DNA from: Omphalotus guepiniiformis
Taxonomy: Eukaryota; Basidiomycota; Agaricomycetes; Agaricales; Omphalotaceae
NCBI GenBank assembly: GCA_028554645.1
Contig: JAQOOI010000062.1
Location: 620,001-684,000 of the forward strand
Length of the DNA: 64,000 nucleotides
Direction: 5' to 3'
The notes beneath the pieces were generated by a model. That model worked only from the letters and a program-made list of their open reading frames with translations. It was not told the DNA's origin and did not search any database. Both the position numbers and the translations under genes were made by a program. Shown here piece after piece: positions 53,711-63,872 of the stretch (its first letter is position 1; every line of letters begins with the position of its first letter).

Positions 53711-55250
53711 TGATGATGCGCCGATTTTCGGCACCTGCATTAAAAGCCAGGTGATTAATCATTTTAGGCATTTGCAGTGAGGTATTAGAGGGTTGAAAGG
53801 TGCCCGCCTTGTCAATCAAAATGTGTTGTGATTTGAGTAATAAAGCATGTTCTATTACCTACGGTACAACATGTGTATCAAGGTTCTAGGCTAGTCAGTA
53901 CAGTTGTGATGTAGAGAATTGTTCAATAGCCATCCACTGTTGAATCAGACTCACCCAATCTCGTAACGAGAACTCTGACATCACAACGTCAATTGCATCA
54001 TATAATTATTAGGGGAACATCTTCCTCCGGTCAATAAAGATTAAAAACCCGGCGGAAACTAAAAATGGACGGAACACGAAATAGAGTCGAAATAATGGAT
54101 CTAGAATAGTTTTGGGATATTTACTTCTTAATTAATTGCCAAGAACAAAAAGTTGATCGAGGAAATTTGCTTCGATTAATTGTCCGGTGAAAATTGCTTG
54201 ACAAGAAACCGGTTAGGAGGTGTAAAAACTTGATCAGTAAAATTTCTCGGAATACTACTGAATTGAAGGAGTTCCTTTGACGAAACAATGTGATACTTTG
54301 AGGGGTATAATTTCTATCAGGTGATTAATCCTATGGAACCCGGATGCCCGAGAAATGTCAAGGAAATCCGTAAAAATGAGATAAAGGGGCTGAATATTGC
54401 CTACAATAAAAATAATGGAATTAAAACGCATTTTTGAGGTTGGCCTCATAAAATAGATCTATAACAAGTAATAATGGACATACTTGACACAGATACTTAC
54501 AACCTACATACACGGATATAGATATATATATAAAACAGGACAGTTTAGCTATAATTTCCGTTTTTATTAATTTTGGACTGGCAGTATGTATAAAAGGGCA
54601 GTAACTTGGAGAGAGAAAATCCAGGAGAGTACCATAGAGTCACAGGGTCACTGGGGACCGTCTTTATAACGTGAATCGTGCCTGTGAAGGGAAATCCTAC
54701 CAAAAACATAAAGTTGCCCTGGTCTGTTTATAGTCTGGTGTTTATTGCGATATTGTATAAAGATCATTGTTGGTTGAATTGAACTGGTTGTGTTATTGGA
54801 ATTGGTTGTTTGATCTTGTGGTCAATTGGTTGTGATTGTGCAGTGAACACCTGTCTTGTTCAAAACCGTCTTGTGCTACTTTTGCCTTAGTGCATTTTAA
54901 AAAGCTCAACTATAAAGTCCTTGTGATAAAGATATAAAGTTCTAATAAAGAAGCCATAAGTTTGGTCATGCGGAACCTTCGACAACGCCCCCTCAGACTC
55001 GCACCTTTCGAGTGACTTGGTTGTTTTGGTTGTTTTTGGGTTTATGTTCATTAGCCCTTTAGCAGTTCATTGCCCCGTTTCATTCTCATCATCTGGAGCC
55101 CACCGCGAGGGTCAAAAGTACAAATTGACTTTGTGGATTTCTAGCGGAATTTTACCGTTTGAATTACAAGGAAATTTGTGTTGTGCAATAAAGTACTGTT
55201 TTGTTCTATACAGTGCTACATAGAGCTTTTGCTTTATCTTTGGATTGTGA
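53711..55250 (+). repeat. 5' LTR plus untranslated leader of element 2 (LTR right end not fixed)
   Basis: The left end is set by the break in element 1. A small inverted repeat follows the start (TGCCGATTTTCGGCA). No gene is visible in the 1.5 kb. The boundary of LTR and leader could not be fixed without the second LTR. Confidence 0.6.
54589..54596 (+). promoter_or_regulatory. TATA element of element 2 LTR
   Basis: TATAAAAG in a GC-poor context, 0.88 kb into the LTR, followed by a purine-rich segment. This is the expected position of the U3 promoter. Confidence 0.6.
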
Positions 55251-57074
55251 AGTTCACTTGTCAAAATTAGTGGACCTAGCAAACCTAAACCAAAACGTCA
55301 GACAAAGAATTCCCAAAGAGCTGGTGAAGAAGTTTTAAACTTTCAATCCAGATCTTCTATAAGAGAAAGAAGTGTTACTAGTTCCGCATCTAAGGGCAAA
55401 GGGAAATCAGTACCAGAGCCTGAAAGTGTTGATCCAGTATTACCTGGTTCTTTTGTTCTGTCATCTGACAATAATCGGGAGTTCATACCCGGTGAATTTG
55501 ATCGTTTACGTCCGCCTAAATATACCGTTGGATTTGGAAAGTCTTATAGACTACCTGCTTCAGCACAAAAATCTAAAAAGAGTTTCAGAGAAGTTACTAC
55601 TATGCCTGCTACTAGTACTACTGGTGCTGGTCCAAGTGGACAAAGTAGAGGAGATGATGATATACCCAGAAACAATGATAATACAAGGACAACTTTTGTG
55701 GGAGTTCATGAACTTTCCCCAGAAGCATTAAAGAAAATCCAGAATGATAAGCTTCCTAAGAAATCAAAAATGGCACCTATCTTTGACCATGTAGATCCTG
55801 GCAGTTTGATAAGCTGGTTGGAACAAGTAGAAGAAATATTCCTGAAAATGGGAATTAAAGATGATGCAGCAAAGATTTACTTAGCTACAGACTGGATGAC
55901 TCATGATACAAAGAAAAGGGTTGAAGCTTACCCTGAAACAAAAAGTAGAAAGTGGGGAACATTCAAAGATGCTTTGAAACAAAACTTTCCAGAGTCTTCT
56001 TTAGAAGAAGGAGGTTCTCTGACCAAGTTGAGAAAGTTAAATTCAGAGTATGCATATATTCCATTGAAGAACTTTGATAAGTTCTTTAAGTTTAAAAGGC
56101 TGTTTGAATATGAGTATAAGAAAGCTGCAAAGCCACCTGCTGTTATCTCTAACTTAGAGGCAGTAACTCTGTTTGGCAGATCCTTAGAACCTGCTTTCTG
56201 AGATAAAGTAAAGGATAGACTGGAAAAGACTTATATAGCTAATCCAGATAATCCTAGAAGAAGGGAAGACAAGTATCCTATTGAGGATGTGATAGCTGCT
56301 GCTGCCCACATCTGTGAGAATAACATGGATGATGGTTTTGCAATAGTTGGCATGTCTCTAGCTTCTGAAACAGAAAGAGAAAGAAGTTACACTCCTTTTA
56401 ATATTAAAAGGGAGAATGTTGAGAAGAATGAATTTGAAAGAAAGATTGCTGATACAATGGATAGGCATGAAGTTGCCTTGAAACAGGTGCAATCTAGATT
56501 TGAAGAGAATCAAGCTACCTTGATCTCTCAAGTTCAAAAAGTTCTTGCAGAAACATTAGGTGGTAACAATGGTATGAATATACCACACATGCAATCTATT
56601 GCTATGGGTCAGAACCGTGGTAATAGATATGCAAACCCACAAGGACCTACAGAATATTCTTGTTATTTCTGTGGTGAGAAAGGGCATATTGCTACAAATT
56701 GTCCTCACCAGAAATCACAGTTTGAGAAGGGATATTTAGTTAGGAATGCAAGAGGAATGATAGTCATGAAAGATGGACAAGTTGCTCCATCTGGTGATAT
56801 GAATTCTTCTAGAAAGGACAAAATTGAAGCTATTGCTAAACAAAAGGGTTGGGATAAGGAAGTTGGCAAAAATGCCTTCATCTTTGCAGAAGAAAGTGAC
56901 ATGGGATATAATATGCCTAGTGGACTTTCTGAATCTCAACATAATAGTTTTGATATGTCAGTCTTTACCAACACATTGTTGAAGATTTCAGAAAGATTGG
57001 ACAGAATTGAAAATCAGGATAAAAGCCAGACTTCAAATGGTCAGGCTTCTTACTTGAACCAGTCGGGAAACTAA
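55251..57074 (+). CDS. element 2 gag, with one internal stop
   Basis: The frame is open from 55251 without an ATG until 55602; either the true start has been lost or a leader exon supplies it. A basic N-terminus (SKPKPKRQTKNSQ) is followed by a gag-like helical domain (PIFDHVDPGSLISWLEQVEE, KIYLATDWMTHDTKKRV, KWGTFKDALKQNFPE). After a coiled-coil stretch comes a zinc knuckle CYFCGEKGHIATNCP. A TGA at 56199-56201 interrupts the frame between LEPAF and DKVKDRL (one C-to-T or G-to-A change away from Arg or Trp). The stop at 57072-57074 ends gag. The protease frame follows in the +1 register. Confidence 0.75.
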
Positions 57075-57162
57075 GTGTTCCGATGATGGGATCTAGTACT
57101 AGAAATGTGTACAGTACCGCAAAGAAGGTCCCTGAGGATAAACAAAGAGTTGTAAAAAGAGA

Positions 57163-58473
57163 ATGGAAGTAGAAATTATAAGGCCTAAAGGGTTTGATAA
57201 AAGGTTGTATGTACCTCCACCCTTGAGAATGGAGGAGTTAGAGAAAGAAACAAAGGATAATGAAGAGGCTTTACTAAGAGATCAAGAGGATATAATGGAT
57301 CCTTCTATAAAGGATATGGTTATTCAACCAGGTCAAAAAGAGATTAATGTTGAACCTGCTAAAGAAAGGCCATTTGATAGAGTGGAGCCATTACAAAGAG
57401 ATCCTATTCCTAGTAACCAAGCTTTGAACAAAGTTAGAAATGAAGTGGTGGAAAAAGTTAGAAATGTTCAGAAAGAAAGTAATAAAGAGAATGCTATAGT
57501 TTATAAAGAAACAGCTAGAAAGATTGGAGATTTTAGACATGCTTCTACTTTATCTAAACCAGGTTTAGAAGAGGAAATGGCAGAAAAGATTTTCAATATG
57601 GATATTACTGTTCCAGTTGGAGACCTTATGGCTGTATCTCCAGGCATTAGAGCTGTTATATTGAGAAAAGCTAGAAATAGAAGGGTTGTTGAGAGAGCAG
57701 AGAAGGCTTTCTTGCAGATAGAACCTAATCAGAATGATTTGAATCCTATTCAAATAGACTCTGAGGTGGAACCAATAAAGAAAGTAAACGTTGAGGATAT
57801 TTGGTCTTTAAAAGAGACTTTCATTACATTGACAAAAGATACTGGTGAATTAAAAGCTGGTACTATTGTTCATCAAGATGTAGTTGAGCAATTCCTTAGA
57901 GATCTAGGTCCTAACAAGAAAGATAAAGTTATACTGGTGGCTAGAGAGTCAGAAGGACTTAGAGTAGTATTCCCAAAAATCAATAACTCTGATGAAACTG
58001 TGGAAGCTGTTCTAGATAGTGGTTCTCAGATCATATCAATGGATCAAATGGTAGCAATGGGACTTGGAATGTCATGGGATCCTGATGTAGTGATTCACAT
58101 GCAAAGTGCAAATGGGAGTTTAAAGCCTACTAAGGGTATGGCTAGAAATGTACCTTTTGTATTTGGGGACTTAACAGTCTACTTGCAAGTTCATATTGTG
58201 GAAGAGGCTCCATATCAAGTTTTACTTGGTAGACCTTTTGATGTAAACACCCAAAGTATAATAAAGAACTTTGAGGATGGAGGTCAAGAGATAACCATAA
58301 CTGATCTAAATTCTGGCTATAAGTGTACTATTGGAACCTATCTGAGAGGAAGAGGTGTTAGAATTGAACAGAAGAAAGAAGGATCTACTCTCAAAGAGAT
58401 TTGTAGACCTCCACCTGTGGTATCTAAAGATGTACAAGAAGGGATTGTAAATTTTCAGACCTCTATGATCTGA
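57163..58473 (+). CDS. element 2 protease region
   Basis: 436 codons from ATG 57163. The first two thirds are charged and have no clear domain. Near the end is the retroviral-type aspartic protease: VEAVLDSGSQIISM (catalytic DSG) and VLLGRPFDV. The frame ends at TGA 58471-58473, but the downstream polymerase frame overlaps it from about 58,440 (SDLYDLIGPQGEVALRVG) in another register. The switch is either a programmed frameshift or a one-base indel. The charged region may match one of the basidiomycete-only retroelement domains, but I cannot name it surely. Confidence 0.75.
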   Translation: MEVEIIRPKGFDKRLYVPPPLRMEELEKETKDNEEALLRDQEDIMDPSIKDMVIQPGQKEINVEPAKERPFDRVEPLQRDPIPSNQALNKVRNEVVEKVRNVQKESNKENAIVYKETARKIGDFRHASTLSKPGLEEEMAEKIFNMDITVPVGDLMAVSPGIRAVILRKARNRRVVERAEKAFLQIEPNQNDLNPIQIDSEVEPIKKVNVEDIWSLKETFITLTKDTGELKAGTIVHQDVVEQFLRDLGPNKKDKVILVARESEGLRVVFPKINNSDETVEAVLDSGSQIISMDQMVAMGLGMSWDPDVVIHMQSANGSLKPTKGMARNVPFVFGDLTVYLQVHIVEEAPYQVLLGRPFDVNTQSIIKNFEDGGQEITITDLNSGYKCTIGTYLRGRGVRIEQKKEGSTLKEICRPPPVVSKDVQEGIVNFQTSMI

Positions 58474-58583
58474 TTGGCCCTCAGGGAGAGGTAGCTCTAA
58501 GAGTTGGCCAGAAAGAAAATGGTGAATTGTTTGTGGATGGGTATAAACTACCTGATGAAGAATAAACTTTTAAGAAAGAAGAG

Positions 58584-61500
58584 TTGGCAGAAACTTTTGT
58601 ATTTGCTGCTAAAGAGTATGTAGAAAAAGATAAAGAAGCTGCAGAAGTGCTAGATGCTTATATGGACTCTACTACTATAAAGAGTAGGGGAAAAGACAAG
58701 CAAGTGTTCTGTAGTTGGAGAGAAGAGTTGAAAGAAAAGAAGGGTACTATGTTTCAAGAAGAAAATTCTTGTAATATAGGGAAAGAGAAAAATAATAAAG
58801 AGTTTGTAGATGTGTATGGAAAGTACAAATCTGTAAAGGATAAAGTTAGACTGGTTAAAGCTACTTTACCGGCTGAGTTCTGTGTAGAAAGGAAAATTTT
58901 TGGTGATCCGTTAGCGGAAATGCCGGAATTATCTCCAAATCCACCCGAGTTCACACCGGGTGAAAGATACAATGAAGAAAGAAAGAATATCATAGACAAA
59001 AATCATGATGAGGGCTTTTTATGGCCAGAAGAAATGAAGTTAGTTCATCATTTGATGAAACAACAGGAAAAAGCTTTTGCTTGGGAACCTGCAGAAGGAG
59101 GAAACTTTAGAACAGATTTCTTTCCACCTGTGAAATTTCCAGTCTTACCACATGTACCTTGGGTTGAAAGAAACATTCCAATACCACCTGGTATATTTGA
59201 TGATGTGTGTAAAATTATAAAGGCAAAAATTGATTCTGGAGTTTATGAACCTTCAAGTTCTTCTTACAGATCAAAATGGTTTTGTGTTTTAAAGAAAGAT
59301 GGAAAAAGTTTGAGACTGGTGCATAGTCTGGAACCATTGAATAAAGTTACTATACAACATTCAGGAATTCCACCAGCTACTGCAGATGTTGCTAGAAACT
59401 TTGCAGGAAGAGCATGTCTAGGAACACTGGACATCTTTGTTGGATATGATGAAAAATTGATAGATGATGATTCTAGAGACTTAACCACCTTCCAAACACC
59501 ATTTGGGCCACATAGACTAGTAAAACTGCCTATGGGTTGGACTAACTCAGTACCTATCTTTCATGATGATGTTACTTTCATTCTAAGAGATGAAATTCCA
59601 CATGTGACTATACCTTATGTTGATGATGTACCTGTAAGGGGTCCAGCAACAAGATATGAGTTACCAGATGGCAGATATGAAACTATTCCTCAAAACAATG
59701 GTATAAGGAGATTTGTATGGGAACATATGCAAAACATGAATAGAGTGATACAAAGAATGAAATATGTTGGTGGTACATTTTCTGGTACAAAGGCATTCAT
59801 TTGTGTAAAAGAAGGCATGGTTGTTGGCCATCGTTGTTTATATGAGGGTCAAGCACCTTCTAATAAGATAGCAGAAGTGGTTACTACATGGCAAAGATTT
59901 GACTCTAAGACAGATGTCAGGGCTTTCTTGGGTACTGCTGGCCAACTTAGACAATTTATAAAGGACTATGCTAAACTTGCTGCCCCTTTGCAATATTTGA
60001 CCAGAAATGTTCCATTTGAGATGAAGGCTGAACAATGGGATTCTGTAGTAGCTCTTAAGGAAGCTATCAGAGTTGCACCTTGTTTGAGACCTATAGACTA
60101 TATGTCAGAAAATGGGATTACACTTGCTGTAGATACTTCTTGGATGGCAGTTGGATATTATATATACCAAACTGACCCAGAAGATCCTAAGAAGAAGTAC
60201 TTTAACTACTTTGGTTCAATTACATTGAATGAAAGGGAAGCAAGGTTTTCTCAACCAAAGAGAGAGCTGTATGGTCTGAAATTAGCTTTAGAAGCTTCTT
60301 ATTACTTGATTTATGGGTGTAGGAATTTGACTGTGGAAACAGATGCTAGCTATATAAAGGGCATGTTGGATCATCCCAGTTCAGGCCCTAATGCAACTAT
60401 AAACAGGTGGATAGAGGATATAAGGAAATATCAGTTTACATTGGTACATGTTAAGGGAACTTTACATGGACCGGATGGTCTATCTAGAAGGGGTCCTGGA
60501 GGTATAACAACTGAAAGACCACCTGTAAATGAGGAGGACTATGTAGATGAAGATAATGGAGAACCATTACAGTTTAGAATGCAAAATGAAGAAGATGATA
60601 TACCACTAGACTTTGAGTCTTTCAGAGATAAAATAGACAATAGAGGTGGCTATCTTTTTGAAATGGCAAACTCTGAAAATGATTTTGAAGATGATTTGCA
60701 AGAATGCATAGAAGAAGAAAGAATTGCAGAATGTTATAGGATTAGAGTTTTAGAAGCTCATGGAATGGTGAAGAGTGCTTTTGCTCAAACTTTAGTAATT
60801 CCACCAGGAGATCCAGAGTGGAGTAATTCTCATCCTTATAGTGAGGTACATAGAAGGGATGAAGGAAAGAAGATGGATGATCTTCTACCTTTAATACAGG
60901 ATTGGCATCAAGACAAGAACTCAGCTGTTATTAAAAGTTTGAATAAAACTGAAAAGAGATCTTTTCTAAGACAAGCTGTTAAGTTCTTTGTTGATAAAGA
61001 TGGTAAAATGTATAGAAGGAATGAAGAACTAGATGGTCAACACAAGTTGGTTGTATCTAAAGCAAAGAGAATGTACATGATGCATGCTGCACATGACAAT
61101 TTGGGTCATAAAGGGATGTTTGCAACTAAAGCTGTCATAGACAAGAGATTTTGGTGGCCAGATATGGAGAAAGATATTAATTGGTTTGTCCAATCATGTC
61201 AGGCTTGTCAAAATAGAAAGTTGGAACTTCTGAAAATACCACCCACTCTTACTTATACACCTTCTTTGTTTCAAAAGGTTCATGTAGATGTGTTTAAAGT
61301 GTCACCACCTAGTAATGGCTGTTCAAATGTTGTTCATGGTAGATGTGCATTGTCTTCTTGGTCAGAAGGTAGGGCATTGAAATCAGAGACAGCAAGGTTA
61401 ATGGGTGAATGGTTCTTTGAAGACATTATCTGTAGATGGGGTTGCCCTGATGAGGTTATCACTGATAATGCCCCAGCTATGAGAGCAATGTTGAGATGGT

Positions 61501-62399
61501 TGGAAGAGAAGTATGGTATAAAAGGTATTACTATATCTCCATACAATTCTCAAGCAAATGGAAAGATAGAAAGAGCTCATTTTGATATCAGAACTGCTTT
61601 GGCAAAAGCAACTGGTGGAGATTTGAAGAGATGGTATTGGTTTCTGAAACATGTCTTTTGGGCAGATAGAGTGACTGTTAGAAGAGGTCTTGGATGTTCT
61701 CCATACTTCATAGTTACTGGGGCAGAGCCAATACTACCTTTGGATATTGTGGAATCAACTTGGTTGGTTAAACCTCCAGACAGAATTCTGACTCATGAAG
61801 AATTACTTGAATTCAGAGCACAAGCTCTAGCTAAGCATAGAACTCATGTGAATGAAATGAGGGAAAGAGTAGATGAAAACAAAAGAAAAGCATTGATAAA
61901 GTTTGAACAAGAATATGGAAATACTATAAAGGATTATGACTTTAAGCCAGGAACTCTGGTTCAAGTCAGGGATACTCAGATTGAAAAGAGTTTAGACAGA
62001 AAGATGTATCCAAGATATAAGGGTCCCATGATTGTAATCAGAAGGACAAAAGGTGGATCATATGTTATTGCAGAGATGGATGGATCAGTGCTCAAAGAAA
62101 AAGTTGCAGCATTTAGAGTCTTACCACATGCAGCCAGATACGAACCTATACAATTGCCAGACAATATTCATGAGCTAATAGACTTCAATAGTAAGCAATT
62201 GGAGGCTATGATTGAGGATGAAGATAAAGACTTGGTCAAAAATACAGATTATATTTTTGATGCCATACCCAATCTTAGGCTTGAAGGGGATGATTCTGAT
62301 GAAGAACACAGTGATTCGGATCTTGGAGACCACTTAGAAGACAATGAGGAACCAGATTGGGACGAAGGAGTCAAAACCAGGTCAAAAAGACAGACGTGA
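58584..62399 (+). CDS. element 2 polyprotein: reverse transcriptase, RNase H, integrase
   Basis: 1271 uninterrupted codons. Reverse transcriptase: IPIPPGIFDDVCKIIKAKI, SKWFCVLKKDGKSLRLVHSL, FQTPFGPHRLVKLPMGWTNS and the catalytic PYVDDV. RNase H: LAVDTSWMAVGYYIYQ, KRELYGLKLALEA, LTVETDASYIKGML and HGPDGLSRR. Integrase: an HHCC zinc domain (HAAHDNLGHKG to CQACQNRK), then D, D, E residues in HVDVFKV, ITDNAPAM and ANGKIERAH. The C-terminus is acidic (GDDSDEEHSDSDLGDH) and shows no chromodomain. The frame is open upstream to a TAA at 58563-58565, itself one C-to-T change from CAA. The true start is probably by frameshift from the protease. The intact pol suggests recent activity. Confidence 0.92.
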   Translation: MAETFVFAAKEYVEKDKEAAEVLDAYMDSTTIKSRGKDKQVFCSWREELKEKKGTMFQEENSCNIGKEKNNKEFVDVYGKYKSVKDKVRLVKATLPAEFCVERKIFGDPLAEMPELSPNPPEFTPGERYNEERKNIIDKNHDEGFLWPEEMKLVHHLMKQQEKAFAWEPAEGGNFRTDFFPPVKFPVLPHVPWVERNIPIPPGIFDDVCKIIKAKIDSGVYEPSSSSYRSKWFCVLKKDGKSLRLVHSLEPLNKVTIQHSGIPPATADVARNFAGRACLGTLDIFVGYDEKLIDDDSRDLTTFQTPFGPHRLVKLPMGWTNSVPIFHDDVTFILRDEIPHVTIPYVDDVPVRGPATRYELPDGRYETIPQNNGIRRFVWEHMQNMNRVIQRMKYVGGTFSGTKAFICVKEGMVVGHRCLYEGQAPSNKIAEVVTTWQRFDSKTDVRAFLGTAGQLRQFIKDYAKLAAPLQYLTRNVPFEMKAEQWDSVVALKEAIRVAPCLRPIDYMSENGITLAVDTSWMAVGYYIYQTDPEDPKKKYFNYFGSITLNEREARFSQPKRELYGLKLALEASYYLIYGCRNLTVETDASYIKGMLDHPSSGPNATINRWIEDIRKYQFTLVHVKGTLHGPDGLSRRGPGGITTERPPVNEEDYVDEDNGEPLQFRMQNEEDDIPLDFESFRDKIDNRGGYLFEMANSENDFEDDLQECIEEERIAECYRIRVLEAHGMVKSAFAQTLVIPPGDPEWSNSHPYSEVHRRDEGKKMDDLLPLIQDWHQDKNSAVIKSLNKTEKRSFLRQAVKFFVDKDGKMYRRNEELDGQHKLVVSKAKRMYMMHAAHDNLGHKGMFATKAVIDKRFWWPDMEKDINWFVQSCQACQNRKLELLKIPPTLTYTPSLFQKVHVDVFKVSPPSNGCSNVVHGRCALSSWSEGRALKSETARLMGEWFFEDIICRWGCPDEVITDNAPAMRAMLRWLEEKYGIKGITISPYNSQANGKIERAHFDIRTALAKATGGDLKRWYWFLKHVFWADRVTVRRGLGCSPYFIVTGAEPILPLDIVESTWLVKPPDRILTHEELLEFRAQALAKHRTHVNEMRERVDENKRKALIKFEQEYGNTIKDYDFKPGTLVQVRDTQIEKSLDRKMYPRYKGPMIVIRRTKGGSYVIAEMDGSVLKEKVAAFRVLPHAARYEPIQLPDNIHELIDFNSKQLEAMIEDEDKDLVKNTDYIFDAIPNLRLEGDDSDEEHSDSDLGDHLEDNEEPDWDEGVKTRSKRQT

Positions 62400-62557
62400 A
62401 CTCAAAGTTGCAACTAGTATCCTTCATTACAAAGTTATCTAGTCACTACATGACTCTGAGTATGAACATAATGTATAGTAAGGACAGTGTTTAGGTATAT
62501 ATATAATATATGCCGGACATTTAAAAGAACATTGTAAATAAGGTGGTACCAGGGGAA

Positions 62558-63872
62558 CTACTCGTCAGTGGTCATGTCGGTGGTAGAGGTAGAATCTACT
62601 GAGTCCATAGAGTCATCTCCATCCACATCGGAACTACCTTTAATGGACTTCTTAATAACTAAGGAAAGATTGTCTGCTAGCTTCTGCATGTCACGATAAC
62701 GAGCACTGTTGGTTTGAACAATGTGTGCGAGAGTAGAACACTCGGTACGGAGGCAATTGTGTATGGCCTTAAGAGATTCGAGCGTGAGCTGGTCGTAATC
62801 GTAGTATGGAACGAATGCGAGTGTCTTAAGAACACTGGTGTGAGCCATATCACGTAGGGCCTTCTCAACTATAAAGAATAATGTCAGAATGTATATTGAA
62901 TACTATTAAGTGTGTACTTACAGTCAGTTTCTTCTCTAAGGTTTGAAACAGCTGTTTCCAACTTAAGTCGTTTTTGGCCGGATGTCGCAAAGCCCTTCAA
63001 AATGTAGTGGTTAGCCTTCCTGTATGCGCCAGAGGATTGATCCAATCCCGGAACTGCTGAGTATGGCATGCTTACAACGGTGTGTTGGTTCGCGATAAGT
63101 TCTGCCTTACGGAACTAGTAACGAATTAATATATGTCCGGTTGAAAATAATGAGTGACTTACAGTAAGATTCTTGATAGCACTAGCTTCTTTAGCGCTGC
63201 TAGAGTCCTTGGTACCATCAGTCATCTGTAAGAACAATGTGTACAAAATGTTAGTACAAAGTATTAATTACCGGGTGGAAATTACTTACAAGTGCTTCAC
63301 CGACAGTTTTGTCGAGAGGAGGGATAATAATGACTTCAACATTGTCGTTGTCATCACAAACAGCCTTTGACTTGGGGGTTTCCTTGCCCTGGAATAAAGT
63401 TAGATAATGAATATAAGTCCGGTAGATATTCGTACCTTGCGTTTCCGATTGTTACCTTCTTCCTTAGCCTTAGCGACTGCTTCAGCAGCAGCAGCGGCAT
63501 TCTTGAGACGTTCTTGAACCATACGGTCAAGGTGTTTCTGAAGTCCGGCTACAGAACGAAGAGGCAACATTTGAGGACGAGCCGCCATAACCGCCTGCAG
63601 GGCAGTGACGTTGTCTTCAAACTTCTTGAAGAGTTCCTCGTCGGCAGCTGTAGTAGCCATATCGAGGGGTTTAACCTTAAACTCGAATTATTATTAAACG
63701 CCGGGCGATTATTAAAAATGAAATAACGTACCAAGAAGTCACAAAGTGTCTTAGCAAATTGGAACATCTCTCCATCGGGAACGTTACGAGCACGAGCACG
63801 GTCAAAGGTGCTGCGACAAAGTTCCAGCAAAGCAAGCCAGTCTTCTTTGATGAAAGAGGGAGTAGGGGCCAT
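62558..63872 (-). CDS. six-exon antisense gene of unknown function after the retroelement polymerase
   Basis: ATG 63872 to TAG 62558-62560, on the opposite strand to element 2. Exons join cleanly: DFL to VKPLDM (intron 63676-63731), NRKRK to GKETPKS, VGEAL to MTDGTKD, AIKNLT to FRKAELI, and REETD to FEKALRD. Four of the five introns fall between codons. The protein has about 310 residues: an N-terminal helical part (KEDWLALLELCRSTFDRAR), an alanine-rich coiled coil (RLKNAAAAAEAVAKAKEEG), a lysine-rich patch, a middle with VVSMPYSAVPGLDQSSGAYRK, and a Ser/Asp-rich acidic tail. No enzyme motif or membrane span is visible. CpG is common here, unlike in the adjacent pol. It could be cargo of the element or a host gene next to a truncated element. 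Confidence 0.7.
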
